This document shows, piece by piece, positions 17,601 to 25,423 of a DNA stretch of 64,000 nucleotides (positions are counted from its first letter, which is position 1; every line of letters starts with the position of its first letter). A model generated the notes under the pieces. It did not search any database, was not told the origin of the DNA, and saw nothing but the letters and a program-made list of their open reading frames with translations. The DNA is from Halomonas halodenitrificans DSM 735 (GTDB taxonomy: Bacteria; Pseudomonadota; Gammaproteobacteria; Pseudomonadales; Halomonadaceae): contig NZ_JHVH01000002.1 in NCBI RefSeq assembly GCF_000620045.1, positions 186,001 through 250,000 of the forward strand, in the 5' to 3' direction. The translations under genes were made by a program, and so were the position numbers.

Positions 17601-18421
17601 TCTCCAGGATCACCGGGCGCGACCATACCCACCTGGCGCGTCCCAAGGAGGAGGAGAAGATCCGCTTCCGCGACATCGTCGCCCAGCCGCGCAAGATCAT
17701 CTCCAGCCCGACCTGGTCCGGCCTCGAGGACGAGCACGTCTCCTACAACGCCGGTTACACCAACGTGCATGAGCTGATCCCGTGGCGCACGGTGAGTGGG
17801 CGCCAGCAGTTCTATCAGGACCACCCCTGGATGCGCGCCTTCGGCGAGAGCCTGCTGGTCTATCGTCCGCCCATCGACACCAAGGCGGCGGCGAGCGTGT
17901 CCGAGCCGACCAGCAACGGCAACCCGGAAATCGCCCTGAACTTCCTGACGCCGCACCAGAAGTGGGGTATCCACTCCACCTACAGCGACAACCTGCTGAT
18001 GCAGACCCTGTCCCGGGGTGGGCCGATCGTCTGGATGTCCGAGGACGATGCGCAATCCATCGGCGTCGAGGACAACGACTGGATCGAGGTCTACAACGCC
18101 AACGGCGCCATCGCCGCCCGGGCGGTGGTCAGTCAGCGGGTCAAGAACGGCATGACGATGATGTATCACGCCCAGGAGCGGATCGTGAACATCCCCGGCT
18201 CCGAGATCACCGGCACCCGTGGCGGCATCCATAACTCGGTCACCCGCATCTGCCCCAAGCCGACGCATATGATCGGCGGCTATGCCCATCTGGCCTACAG
18301 CTTCAACTACTACGGCACCGTCGGCTCCAACCGCGATGAGTTCGTCATCGTGCGCAAGATGAAGAAGATCGACTGGCTGGATGGCGAAGGCAACGACTAC
18401 GCGCAGGAGGCCGTGAAATGA
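14654..18421 (+). CDS. narG: Respiratory nitrate reductase alpha subunit (NarG)
   Basis: NarG holds the bis-MGD molybdenum centre and reduces nitrate to nitrite on the cytoplasmic face of the NarGHI complex. With the ATG at 14654, preceded by GGAG, the protein is 1255 residues. The FS0 cluster ligands then fall at H50, C54, C58 and C93, the same numbers as in E. coli NarG, which confirms the start. The Mo ligand aspartate is in the sequence WYCDLPPAS (D223). A longer in-frame start at 14555 lacks support. narH begins within the narG stop (ATGA). Confidence 0.98.
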   Translation: MSHFIDRLNFFRKAREPFANDHGELRDESRDWENGYRQRWQHDKIVRSTHGVNCTGSCSWKIYVKNGLVTWETQQTDYPRTRPDLPNHEPRGCPRGASYSWYMYSANRLKYPLIRKPLLKLWREALDEKKDPVEAWASIVEDPAKAKQYKRARGMGGFVRADWNEVNALVGASNVYTAKQYGPDRVIGFSPIPAMSMISYASGARYLSLIGGVCLSFYDWYCDLPPASPQTWGEQTDVPESADWYNSGYIIAWGSNVPQTRTPDAHFFTEVRYKGTKTVSVTPDYAEVSKLTDEWMSAKQGTDAALAMAMGHVILKEFHLEKSSSYFTDYVRRYTDMPFLVELELREDGSYAPGRQMRASDFEASLGQGNNPEWKTVAWDEARDQLVVPRGSIGFRWGETGDEVGKWNLESLDAEGTEIKPLLTLADKHDDVARVAFPYFGGIAHEHFDHVKSGGASDELLFHSLPVKRLKKADGSDALAVTVFDLMCANYGIDRGFGEDDGATSLDEVKPYTPAWQEKITGVSAEQAIRIAREFAENADKTRGRSMIIVGAGMNHWYHMDMNYRGLINMLVMCGCIGQSGGGWSHYVGQEKLRPQTGWTPLAFGLDWQRPPRHMNGTSFFYNHSSQWRYEKLEIKEILSPLAKAEDYPGSLIDFNVRAERMGWLPSAPQLNTNPLRLAKAAEVAGMSTQDYAVQQLKEGKLAFAAEDPDNPQNFPRNLFIWRSNLLGSSGKGHEYMLKYLLGTRHGIQGKDLGDFGGQKPEEVKWHDDAPEGKVDLLVTLDFRMSTTCLYSDVVLPTATWYEKDDLNTSDMHPFIHPLTAATDPAWESRSDWEIFKGIAKSFSEAAEGHLGEETDLVTLPHQHDSPGELAQIDVKDWKKGECEPIPGKTMPALIEVKRNYPETYERFTSIGPLLESIGNGGKGISWKTEPEVDLLGKLNHRKTEGPHKGRPRLDSAVDAAEMILTLAPETNGQVAVKAWGALSRITGRDHTHLARPKEEEKIRFRDIVAQPRKIISSPTWSGLEDEHVSYNAGYTNVHELIPWRTVSGRQQFYQDHPWMRAFGESLLVYRPPIDTKAAASVSEPTSNGNPEIALNFLTPHQKWGIHSTYSDNLLMQTLSRGGPIVWMSEDDAQSIGVEDNDWIEVYNANGAIAARAVVSQRVKNGMTMMYHAQERIVNIPGSEITGTRGGIHNSVTRICPKPTHMIGGYAHLAYSFNYYGTVGSNRDEFVIVRKMKKIDWLDGEGNDYAQEAVK

Positions 18422-20004
18422 AGATTCGTTCCCAGGTAGGCATGGTCCTCAACCTCGACAAGTGCATCGGTTGCCACACCTGTTCGGTGACCTGCAAGAA
18501 CGTCTGGACCAGTCGCGAAGGCGTCGAGTACGCCTGGTTCAACAACGTCGAGACCAAGCCCGGCATCGGTTATCCCAAGGAGTGGGAGAACCAGGACAAG
18601 TGGAAGGGCGGCTGGATGCGCCGCCGCGACGGCAAGATCGAGCCGCGCATCGGCGGCAAGTGGCGGGTGCTGGCGAACATCTTCGCCAACCCCGATCTGC
18701 CGGAGATCGACGACTACTACGAGCCGTTCACCTTCGACTACGAGCACCTGCACAACGCCAAGCAGGGGGAGCACCAGCCCACCGCGCGTCCGCGCTCGCT
18801 GATCTCCGGCCAGCGGATGAAGAAGATCGAGTGGGGCCCGAACTGGGAGGAGATACTCGGCACCGAGTTCGCCAAGCGGCGCAAGGACATGAATTTCGAG
18901 AAGGTGCAGGCCGATATCTACGGCCAGTTCGAAAACACCTTCATGATGTATCTGCCGCGCCTGTGTGAGCATTGCCTGAACCCGACCTGCGTGGCCTCGT
19001 GCCCGAGCGGCGCCATCTACAAGCGGGAAGAAGACGGCATCGTCCTGATCGACCAGGACAAGTGCCGCGGCTGGCGGATGTGCATCTCCGGCTGCCCCTA
19101 CAAGAAGATCTACTACAACTGGAAGACCGGGAAGTCCGAGAAGTGCATCTTCTGCTACCCGCGCATCGAGGCCGGCCAGCCGACGGTCTGCTCCGAGACC
19201 TGCGTGGGCCGCATTCGCTATCTCGGCGTGCTGCTCTACGATGCCGACCGCATCGAGGAAGTGGCCAGCTCCCCGGATGAGCGCGACCTCTATCATCGCC
19301 AGTGTGAGATCTTCCTGGATCCCAACGACCCGGAGGTGATCGCCCAGGCGAAGAAAGACGGCATCACCGACAACGTGATCAAGGCCGCCCAGGCCTCGCC
19401 GGTCTACAAGATGGCCATGGACTGGGGGCTGGCGCTGCCGCTGCACCCCGAGTATCGCACCCTGCCCATGGTCTGGTACGTGCCGCCGCTGTCGCCGATC
19501 CAGTCCGCCGCCGAGGCCGGCAAGGTCGAGTTCGACGGCGTGATGCCCAAGATCGAGTCGCTGCGCATTCCGGTGAAGTACCTGGCCAACATGCTGACCG
19601 CCGGTGAGGAAGCGCCCGTGGTGCTGGCGCTCAAGCGCCTGATGGCCATGCGCCTCTATATGCGCGGCAAGCACGTGGATGGCCAGGCCAATACCGAGGT
19701 GCTGGAAGACGTCGGCCTGACCGAGCAGCAGGTGGAAGACATGTATCGGTATCTGGCCATCGCCAACTACGAGGATCGCTTCGTGATCCCCACCAGTCAC
19801 CGCGAAATCGCCACCGAGGCGTTCCCCGAACGCGGCGGTTGTGGCTTCAGCTTCGGCGACGGCTGCCACGGTGACAGCAGCGAGAGTCTGTTCGGCGGTC
19901 GCAAGACCACCGCCACCCTGGTGAAACCGGTGGAAACCTTCGACCCGCAGGCCCAGAGCGAGGGTCAGCGCGACAAGACAACCGAGGAGGCCCGTCATGG
20001 CTGA
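18418..20004 (+). CDS. narH: Respiratory nitrate reductase beta subunit (NarH)
   Basis: NarH carries four iron-sulfur clusters that relay electrons from NarI to NarG. The 528-residue protein shows CIGCHTCSVTC near the N-terminus and CEHCLNPTCVASCP near residue 185. KCRGWRMCISGC has the tryptophan that replaces one cysteine and gives a 3Fe-4S cluster. CIFC and CSETC follow. This pattern is normal for NarH. It overlaps narG by four bases and narJ by eight, indicating tight co-translation. Confidence 0.98.
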   Translation: MKIRSQVGMVLNLDKCIGCHTCSVTCKNVWTSREGVEYAWFNNVETKPGIGYPKEWENQDKWKGGWMRRRDGKIEPRIGGKWRVLANIFANPDLPEIDDYYEPFTFDYEHLHNAKQGEHQPTARPRSLISGQRMKKIEWGPNWEEILGTEFAKRRKDMNFEKVQADIYGQFENTFMMYLPRLCEHCLNPTCVASCPSGAIYKREEDGIVLIDQDKCRGWRMCISGCPYKKIYYNWKTGKSEKCIFCYPRIEAGQPTVCSETCVGRIRYLGVLLYDADRIEEVASSPDERDLYHRQCEIFLDPNDPEVIAQAKKDGITDNVIKAAQASPVYKMAMDWGLALPLHPEYRTLPMVWYVPPLSPIQSAAEAGKVEFDGVMPKIESLRIPVKYLANMLTAGEEAPVVLALKRLMAMRLYMRGKHVDGQANTEVLEDVGLTEQQVEDMYRYLAIANYEDRFVIPTSHREIATEAFPERGGCGFSFGDGCHGDSSESLFGGRKTTATLVKPVETFDPQAQSEGQRDKTTEEARHG

Positions 20005-20788
20005 AGCCGTACAACAGAGGGAGCCGGTGGACGACATGCTGAGCCTGCGCGTGCTGGCCCGGCTGCTGGACTACCCCACCGAGGAGCTTCAGGCCGCCGC
20101 CCCGGAGATGATCGAGATCCTCGACGCCGAGCGCCGCCTGTCGGCGGCGCGACGCACCGCCCTGATGGACTGGTGCCAACGCCTCATGGACGCCGATATC
20201 ATGGACCTCCAGGCGGAGTACGTGGCGCTGTTCGACCGGGGTCGCAATACCTCGCTGCTGCTCTTCGAGCATGTGCACGGGGAGTCCCGCGACCGCGGCC
20301 AGGCCATGGTCGATCTGATGAACGAGTACAGCGCGGCGGGCTTCGAGCTCGATGCCCATGAACTGCCGGACTATCTGCCGCTGTTTCTCGAGTATCTCTC
20401 CACCCGCTCCGAGGCCGAGATCGGCCGCTGGCTGGGCGAGATTCGTCATATCCTGGCGCTGCTGACCGCGCGTCTCGAGGAGCGTGAGGCCGACCAGGCC
20501 CTGGTGCCCCTGGCGCTGCTGGCGCTGATCGGTGCCGATGACGACGTCGCCGCCCATCGTCAGGCGGCGCAGGAAGAGGCGCCGGATTACACCGCCGAGG
20601 CACTGGACGAGGTCTGGGAAGAGGAAGCGGTGCGTTTCACCGCCAACTCCGACGAGGACTGTGCCCTGCAGTCCGCCGAGGGTCGGCGACTGGCCGAGCG
20701 CAAGAAGACCGTGCCCAGCGACCCCGTTCGAATCCTGCCCGGTAGCGCCGCAAGTAGCGCCGCCGACCGCGGCGCTACCGACCGTTAA
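19997..20788 (+). CDS. narJ: Nitrate reductase assembly chaperone (NarJ)
   Basis: NarJ is the cytoplasmic chaperone that holds NarGH for cofactor insertion and membrane docking; it is not part of the final enzyme. The 263-residue protein begins with the usual LARLLDYPTEEL segment and contains LLLFEHVHGESRDRGQAM, a TorD/NarJ-family hallmark. It starts inside the end of narH. Its last 20 or so residues (alanine/serine/arginine-rich) are encoded by a hairpin related to the dispersed repeats nearby, so the tail may be a recent extension. Confidence 0.96.
   Translation: MAEAVQQREPVDDMLSLRVLARLLDYPTEELQAAAPEMIEILDAERRLSAARRTALMDWCQRLMDADIMDLQAEYVALFDRGRNTSLLLFEHVHGESRDRGQAMVDLMNEYSAAGFELDAHELPDYLPLFLEYLSTRSEAEIGRWLGEIRHILALLTARLEEREADQALVPLALLALIGADDDVAAHRQAAQEEAPDYTAEALDEVWEEEAVRFTANSDEDCALQSAEGRRLAERKKTVPSDPVRILPGSAASSAADRGATDR
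20741..20779 (+). repeat. Inverted repeat inside the 3' end of narJ
   Basis: Perfect 11-bp arms GGTAGCGCCGC (20741-20751) and GCGGCGCTACC (20769-20779) with a 17-base loop. The string GCGCTACCGAC at its right end also occurs in the core of the 5645-5820 repeat, suggesting a shared origin. Its position just before narI may protect or process the narGHJI message. Confidence 0.55.
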
Positions 20789-20799
20789 GGAGAATCACC

Positions 20800-21483
20800 A
20801 TGTTTTCCGAATATCTGCAACACCTGATCTACGGCTACTATCCGTATCTGGCCGGTACGGTGTTCCTGGTCGGCAGCCTGCTGCGATACGACCATGGGCA
20901 ATACACCTGGAAGACCGGCTCGAGCCAGATGCTCACCTCGAAGAACATGCGTCTGGCCAGCAATCTCTTCCATGTCGGCATCATCGTGATCTTCTTCGGC
21001 CACCTGTTCGGCATGCTGACCCCGCACTGGGTCTATGCTCCCTTCCTGCACGCCGGCACCAAGCAGTTGATCGCCATCATCGTCGGTGGAGCGGCAGGCA
21101 TTGCCTGCCTCGTGGGCGGTGCCATGCTGCTGCATCGCCGGATCACCAACCCCCGCGTGCGTGCCTCCTCCAGTCGGATGGATACCGTGATTCTTGGCCT
21201 GATCGTCTTCCAGGCGTTCCTGGGTCTGATCACCGTCATCTTCTCGCTGGGTCACCTGGATGGGGCGATGATGCTGACGCTCTCCAGCTGGGCGCAGTCG
21301 ATCATCTTCTTCAGTGGTGGGGCGGCCGATTTCATGGCCGAGGTCTCCTGGATCTACAAGCTGCATATCTTCCTGGGAATGACCATCATTCTGCTGTTCC
21401 CGTTCTCACGCCTGGTGCACGTGTGGAGCGTGCCCTTCGGCTACGTGACCCGTCGTTACCAGCTGGTTCGCAAGCGGGGCTGA
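20800..21483 (+). CDS. narI: Respiratory nitrate reductase gamma subunit (NarI)
   Basis: NarI is the membrane cytochrome b that oxidises quinol and feeds NarH. The 227-residue protein has five helices. Heme ligands H58 and H68 lie in one helix and H189 and H207 in the last, with the same spacing as in E. coli (56/66 and 187/205). A strong TAAGGAG site precedes the ATG, 11 bases after narJ. It completes the narGHJI set. Confidence 0.97.
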   Translation: MFSEYLQHLIYGYYPYLAGTVFLVGSLLRYDHGQYTWKTGSSQMLTSKNMRLASNLFHVGIIVIFFGHLFGMLTPHWVYAPFLHAGTKQLIAIIVGGAAGIACLVGGAMLLHRRITNPRVRASSSRMDTVILGLIVFQAFLGLITVIFSLGHLDGAMMLTLSSWAQSIIFFSGGAADFMAEVSWIYKLHIFLGMTIILLFPFSRLVHVWSVPFGYVTRRYQLVRKRG

Positions 21484-21600
21484 GCACAGGTCTTGCCCAC
21501 GTTTCTGGCAGGGGCGCCGGGGGCAGGTCGAAGAGGAGGCCTGCCGCCGGAAAAGCCCCTTTGTCCAGGCCGCTTGAAAAAAGTTCCTAGGATTTTAGTC

Positions 21601-22422
21601 ATGCAAAAGATCGATATCGAGATGATTCCCGGGGGCGCGAGCCCCCCACCCATCCGGGTCGGCGAGGCCATCATTGCGGAGGCCGACATCGCCCAGGAGA
21701 TGCAGTACCACCCGGCAGACAGCGCCGGAACCGCCCAGCTCAAGGCGGCCCGGGCCCTGGTCGTGCGGGAACTGCTCCGCCAGCGCGCCGCCGACCTGGG
21801 CCTGGCCGAGGCCAGCGGAGCAGACCTCGACGAGGACGACGCCGTCATCGCCGTCCTGCTGGAGCAGGAATTGAACGTGCCCGAGCCCTCGGAGGAGGAC
21901 TGTCGGCGCTTCCACGCCACCCACGCCGAGCGCTTCAGCGAGCCGACGCGGCTGCGGGTTCGTCACATCCTGCTGGCCGCGGCGCCGGACGACGCCGAGG
22001 CCCGGGATGCCGGCTATCGCCTGGGCGAGAAACTCGTCAAGCAGCTGGTCGAGCACCCCGAGCGCTTTACCGAGTTTGCCCAGCGCCACTCCGCCTGTCC
22101 CTCCAAGGAGGAGGGCGGCGAGCTGGGCTGGCTGGCCCCGGGACAGACCGTGGCCGAGCTCGACGGTGCCCTGCAGCACTTGAACGAGGGCCTCCACGAC
22201 CGCCCGCTCGCCTCGCGCTACGGCTGGCACGTGATCAGCATCGACGCCCGGCAGGAGGGACGTGAGCGCCCCTATGAAGAGGTCGCCGAGCATGTCCGCC
22301 ACAGCCTTCGCGAGCAGTCCACCCGCCGCGCCCTGCGCCACTACCTGATGGCGCTGCAGTCCGAGATCGGCGTCGAGGGGATCAGCCTCGACGACGAAAG
22401 CGGCAGCGCCCTGATGCAGTAG
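21601..22422 (+). CDS. NifM/parvulin-type peptidyl-prolyl isomerase of the nar operon
   Basis: A 273-residue soluble protein. Residues 1-110 form a helical NifM-like segment, and residues 117-215 form a parvulin domain (RVRHILL, FAQRHSACPS, GGELGWLAPGQ, SRYGWHVI). Homologues follow narI in Pseudomonas nar operons and are thought to aid folding of the reductase. The ATG at 21601 with AGGA upstream is preferred over the 5'-extended frame. It lies 117 bases after narI. Confidence 0.88.
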   Translation: MQKIDIEMIPGGASPPPIRVGEAIIAEADIAQEMQYHPADSAGTAQLKAARALVVRELLRQRAADLGLAEASGADLDEDDAVIAVLLEQELNVPEPSEEDCRRFHATHAERFSEPTRLRVRHILLAAAPDDAEARDAGYRLGEKLVKQLVEHPERFTEFAQRHSACPSKEEGGELGWLAPGQTVAELDGALQHLNEGLHDRPLASRYGWHVISIDARQEGRERPYEEVAEHVRHSLREQSTRRALRHYLMALQSEIGVEGISLDDESGSALMQ

Positions 22423-22429
22423 TCCCGCC

Positions 22430-22451
22430 GGCGCGGGAAGGTTCCCGCGCC
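22430..22451 (+). terminator. GC-rich hairpin after the isomerase gene
   Basis: GGCGCGGGAA (22430-22439) and TTCCCGCGCC (22442-22451) form a perfect 10-bp inverted repeat directly after the stop. No T-run follows. It may end most nar transcription. Confidence 0.5.
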
Positions 22452-22456
22452 GCGAG

Positions 22457-22485
22457 GTCGACTCGGGGTCAGACCCCGAGTCGAC
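22457..22485. repeat. Palindrome with GGGGTCAGACCCC core
   Basis: Two perfect 14-bp arms meet around a single A at 22471. The central 13 bases match the core of the hairpin at 2781-2821. It lies between the isomerase gene and moaB. Confidence 0.7.
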
Positions 22486-22538
22486 GATCCCCAGCAGCCA
22501 GATCACGCCGCCCCGGACGGGGCGGCGAGGAGGACCCC

Positions 22539-23132
22539 ATGGCCCATGTCCACGCCCGGACTCCCTTCGCTCCCCTCGGCATCGCCGTGCTCACCGTCTC
22601 CGATACCCGCGGCTTCGACGAGGACGGCAGCGGTGACCTGCTCTCCGCCCGCCTGACCGATGCCGGCCATATGCTGGTGGAGCGACACATCGTGCCCGAC
22701 GATATCTATCGCATCCGTGCGGTGGTCTCCAAGTGGGTGGTACGCGACGACATCCAGGTGGTACTGGTCAACGGCGGCACCGGCTTCACGGCCCGGGACA
22801 CGACGCCGGAGGCGCTGGCCCCGCTGTTCGACAAGGCCATCGATGGCTATGGCGAGCTGTTTCGTCATCTGTCGCTGGCCGACATCGGCACTTCCACCGT
22901 TCAGTCCCGTGCCGTGGCCGGCGTGATCGACCGCACCCTGGTGTTTGCCATGCCCGGCTCGCCCAAGGCCTGCGCCACCGCCTGGGACGGTATCCTGGTG
23001 GAACAGCTCGATGCCCGCACCCGGCCCTGCAACTTCGTGGCCATGGTGCTGCCCCATGACTCGGGCTGTGTCACCCGCCAGGCCGAGCCGCTGTGGGAGG
23101 ACGCGCCCGTCCCCGCCGAGGCCGACGCCTAG
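22539..23132 (+). CDS. moaB: Molybdenum cofactor biosynthesis protein B (MoaB)
   Basis: MoaB-family proteins bind molybdopterin and act in its adenylylation step or close to it. The 197-residue protein shows the family core: GIAVLTVSDTR, LVNGGTGFTARDTTPEAL and FAMPGSPKAC. A GAGGAGG site lies upstream. Its place after narGHJI fits the demand of NarG for bis-MGD cofactor; Mo-cofactor genes follow nar operons in Pseudomonas too. Confidence 0.93.
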   Translation: MAHVHARTPFAPLGIAVLTVSDTRGFDEDGSGDLLSARLTDAGHMLVERHIVPDDIYRIRAVVSKWVVRDDIQVVLVNGGTGFTARDTTPEALAPLFDKAIDGYGELFRHLSLADIGTSTVQSRAVAGVIDRTLVFAMPGSPKACATAWDGILVEQLDARTRPCNFVAMVLPHDSGCVTRQAEPLWEDAPVPAEADA

Positions 23133-23176
23133 GTCGTGTCCGTGGGGAGGCGCCGTCCCCGGACGTCGCGATCCAT

Positions 23177-23190
23177 TTGATACTCATGAC
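23177..23190 (+). promoter_or_regulatory. Weak FNR-like box upstream of the CRP/FNR-family gene
   Basis: TTGATACTCATGAC keeps the whole left FNR half-site (TTGAT) and part of the right. It lies about 200 bases before the regulator start, so autoregulation or cross-control by FNR is possible but weakly supported. Confidence 0.25.
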
Positions 23191-23384
23191 GCCCCGATTG
23201 ACCCGCATCGGGCCCTTGGCCAGGGCCGTGGCGGGGCCAATCTGGTAGTCTGTAGCAACTAGTAAGCGGCGTATTGGTGGGCGAAGAGGGGCCTCTGTGC
23301 CCCTGCGTCGACCGGCCGGGGACAGCGCCCGTCGTCCTGCCGAGCCCTCGCTGGTCGACGCCGATACCGATGTGGAGGAACAAC

Positions 23385-24128
23385 ATGCCGATGGATAATG
23401 CCCAGCCGCCCAGTTCGGCCGCTGACCTGCTGTTCAAGCCGCGCCAGTTGCGTGATCTGGTGCGCGGCGTGCCGTGGCTGGGCGCACTCTCCGATGAAGA
23501 GGTCGAGGCATTGCTCGAGGATTGTGAGCCCCGCACCCTGGCCAGCCGGGAATGGCTGTTTCGCCAGGACACCCCCGCCGAGTGGTTGCATATCGTGATC
23601 AGCGGGGCGATGCGCCTGGTGCGTAGCGCCGGCGACGGCCGGCTGGCCACCATCCGCTGCGTGGAGCGCGGCGGCACCCTGGGTGAGCTGAGCATGGTGT
23701 CCCGGGAGGGCGTGTACCTCTACTCCTGTGAGGCGCTGCGTCGCACCCATGTCCTGTCGATTCCCGCCGAGCGCTGTCGCGAGGCCATGGACCGTCACCC
23801 CGAATGCCGTGCGGAGTTCATGAGTCGCCTGGCGCTTGAACTCACCGACCGCCTCGAGGACATGGCGCTGCTGACCCAGGGGGATGCCATGTCGCGACTG
23901 GTCAGCTATATCCTGCGCCAGTTGCCGTCGGGGCGTGGCAAGGAACCCCGGGTGGTTCGCCTGACCATCCCCAAGCGCTGGCTCGCCGCCCAGCTGGCGG
24001 TGACGCCGGAGACCCTCTCCCGGCTGCTGGCCAAGCTGCGCGACAGCGGCGCCATCAATATCGACCGCCAGCGACTCACCGTGCTCGACGAGCAGAAGCT
24101 GCGCGACCTGATGATGACCGACGACTGA
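23385..24128 (+). CDS. CRP/FNR-family transcription regulator (Dnr-like)
   Basis: A 247-residue regulator with an N-terminal cyclic-nucleotide-binding-type barrel (about residues 25-140) and a C-terminal winged helix (PKRWLAAQLAVTPETLSRLLAKL). It lacks the N-terminal cysteine cluster of FNR, so it is not an oxygen sensor of that kind. Position after nar and near nor genes points to a DNR-type NO-responsive activator, but the ligand cannot be read from sequence. The ATG at 23385 is preceded by GGAGG; the longer frame is unsupported. Confidence 0.85.
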   Translation: MPMDNAQPPSSAADLLFKPRQLRDLVRGVPWLGALSDEEVEALLEDCEPRTLASREWLFRQDTPAEWLHIVISGAMRLVRSAGDGRLATIRCVERGGTLGELSMVSREGVYLYSCEALRRTHVLSIPAERCREAMDRHPECRAEFMSRLALELTDRLEDMALLTQGDAMSRLVSYILRQLPSGRGKEPRVVRLTIPKRWLAAQLAVTPETLSRLLAKLRDSGAINIDRQRLTVLDEQKLRDLMMTDD

Positions 24129-24228
24129 GGCGCAAGCCAAGCGTAAGCCGGGCCCAAGCCAGTAGGGTGGCAAGGCCTGGTGACGAGTGGCGGGTGAAAG
24201 AAGCCACAGCCGATGAAAAGGGGAGAGC

Positions 24229-25209
24229 GTGCGACTGGAGTATACGGGCCCGTTGCCCGAACAGGTGGGGTTTCTACTACTGCCGCGGTTCTCGATGATG
24301 GCGTTCTTCGCCGCGGTGGAGCCGCTGCGTATCGCCAATCGCATCAGCGGTCGGCCGCTGTTCGACTGGACCCTGGTCAGCGTCGATGGCGAGCCGGTCA
24401 CCGCCAGCAACGACATGACCCTGCTCGTCGACTGCGCCATCGACAAGGTGCGCCATCTTCCCTCGCTGGCGGTGTGCAGCGGCTTCGAGCCCGAGGCCTA
24501 CCTCGAACGCCCGCTGATGGCCTGGCTGCACCGCCTCGACCAGGCCGGGAGCGCCCTCGGAGGGCTGGATACCGGCTGCTTCCTGCTGGCCGCCGCCGGC
24601 CTGCTGAAGGGCGAGCGGGTCACCCTGCACTGGGAGAGCCTGCCCGCCTTCCATGAACGTTTCCCCGCCATTCCCACCTCCGATGAGCTGTTCGAGCTCG
24701 GCGAGCGGCGCTTCTCCTGCGCTGGAGGGGCCGCGGCCATGGACATGGCCCTGGCGGTGATCGCTCGGCGCCACGGTACCCGGCTGGCCATCGATGTCTC
24801 CGAGCAGCTGATCCACGAGCGGCTGCGCAGCCGCGGGGACCAGCAGCGAATGACCCTGGCGCGACGCCTGGGGACCCATAATCGCCGCCTGGTGGAGGCG
24901 GTAGCGCTGATGGAGCGTCACTTGGAAGCGCCCTTGTCGATAGCGGATATTGCCCACCGTTGCGGCGTCTCCTTACGCCAATTGCAGCGCCTCTTCGAAT
25001 GCCATCTCGCCACCACCCCGCGGCGCTGGTACCTCGGCCTGCGCCTGGAACGCGCCCACTACCTGCTGGTCGAAACCGACATGGACGTGCTCGCCATCGG
25101 CCTGGCCTGTGGCTTCTCCTCCGCGTCCAGCTTTTCGCGGGCCTTCGGCGAACGCCATGGCCAGGCCCCACGGGAGGCTCGCCGGCAGGGGCGCCACAAC
25201 GCTTCCTGA
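24229..25209 (+). CDS. GlxA-family AraC-type regulator upstream of creatinase
   Basis: A 326-residue two-domain regulator: an N-terminal DJ-1/PfpI-like domain (residues 10-190, with the elbow GLDTGCFLLAAAGL) and a C-terminal AraC helix-turn-helix pair (about residues 225-320). It starts with GTG after GGGAGAG. Such regulators sense quaternary amines and relatives in Pseudomonas (GbdR, SouR, CdhR). The next gene on the same strand is creatinase, so control of creatine use is the best guess. An inverted repeat at 25262-25282 is a candidate target. Confidence 0.85.
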   Translation: MRLEYTGPLPEQVGFLLLPRFSMMAFFAAVEPLRIANRISGRPLFDWTLVSVDGEPVTASNDMTLLVDCAIDKVRHLPSLAVCSGFEPEAYLERPLMAWLHRLDQAGSALGGLDTGCFLLAAAGLLKGERVTLHWESLPAFHERFPAIPTSDELFELGERRFSCAGGAAAMDMALAVIARRHGTRLAIDVSEQLIHERLRSRGDQQRMTLARRLGTHNRRLVEAVALMERHLEAPLSIADIAHRCGVSLRQLQRLFECHLATTPRRWYLGLRLERAHYLLVETDMDVLAIGLACGFSSASSFSRAFGERHGQAPREARRQGRHNAS

Positions 25210-25261
25210 CGACGACTGTCGGCTATCATATCAAGCATATTGCGCTCGCCAATGGGGGCAT

Positions 25262-25282
25262 TTGCACTAGTCATTGGTGCAA
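25262..25282. promoter_or_regulatory. Inverted repeat upstream of creatinase
   Basis: TTGCAC and GTGCAA, separated by nine bases, form a perfect 6-bp inverted repeat 140 bases before the creatinase ATG. It is a candidate binding site for the adjacent GlxA-type or LysR-type regulator. Confidence 0.35.
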
Positions 25283-25423
25283 CGGCAGGTGTCTGGCCAT
25301 AGTCATTCCTACCAGCAGTAACCCGTACAGCATGGCAAGCGAGGGGCGTCTCGGTACCGGCACTGAAGGCCGGAAGCGCCTGGCTGGTATGACGATTCCG
25401 TTGACACAAGAGGAGAGAACAAC

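Noticed and set aside
14633..18289. A 1218-codon open frame on the minus strand opposite narG
   Set aside because: It is a mirror of narG codon bias in high-GC DNA. It has low-complexity Gly/Val/Leu/Asp composition and no recognisable domain, while narG is certain.
19066..19098. Missing cysteine (tryptophan) in one NarH cluster motif
   Set aside because: This is normal in NarH, where the substitution gives the 3Fe-4S cluster.
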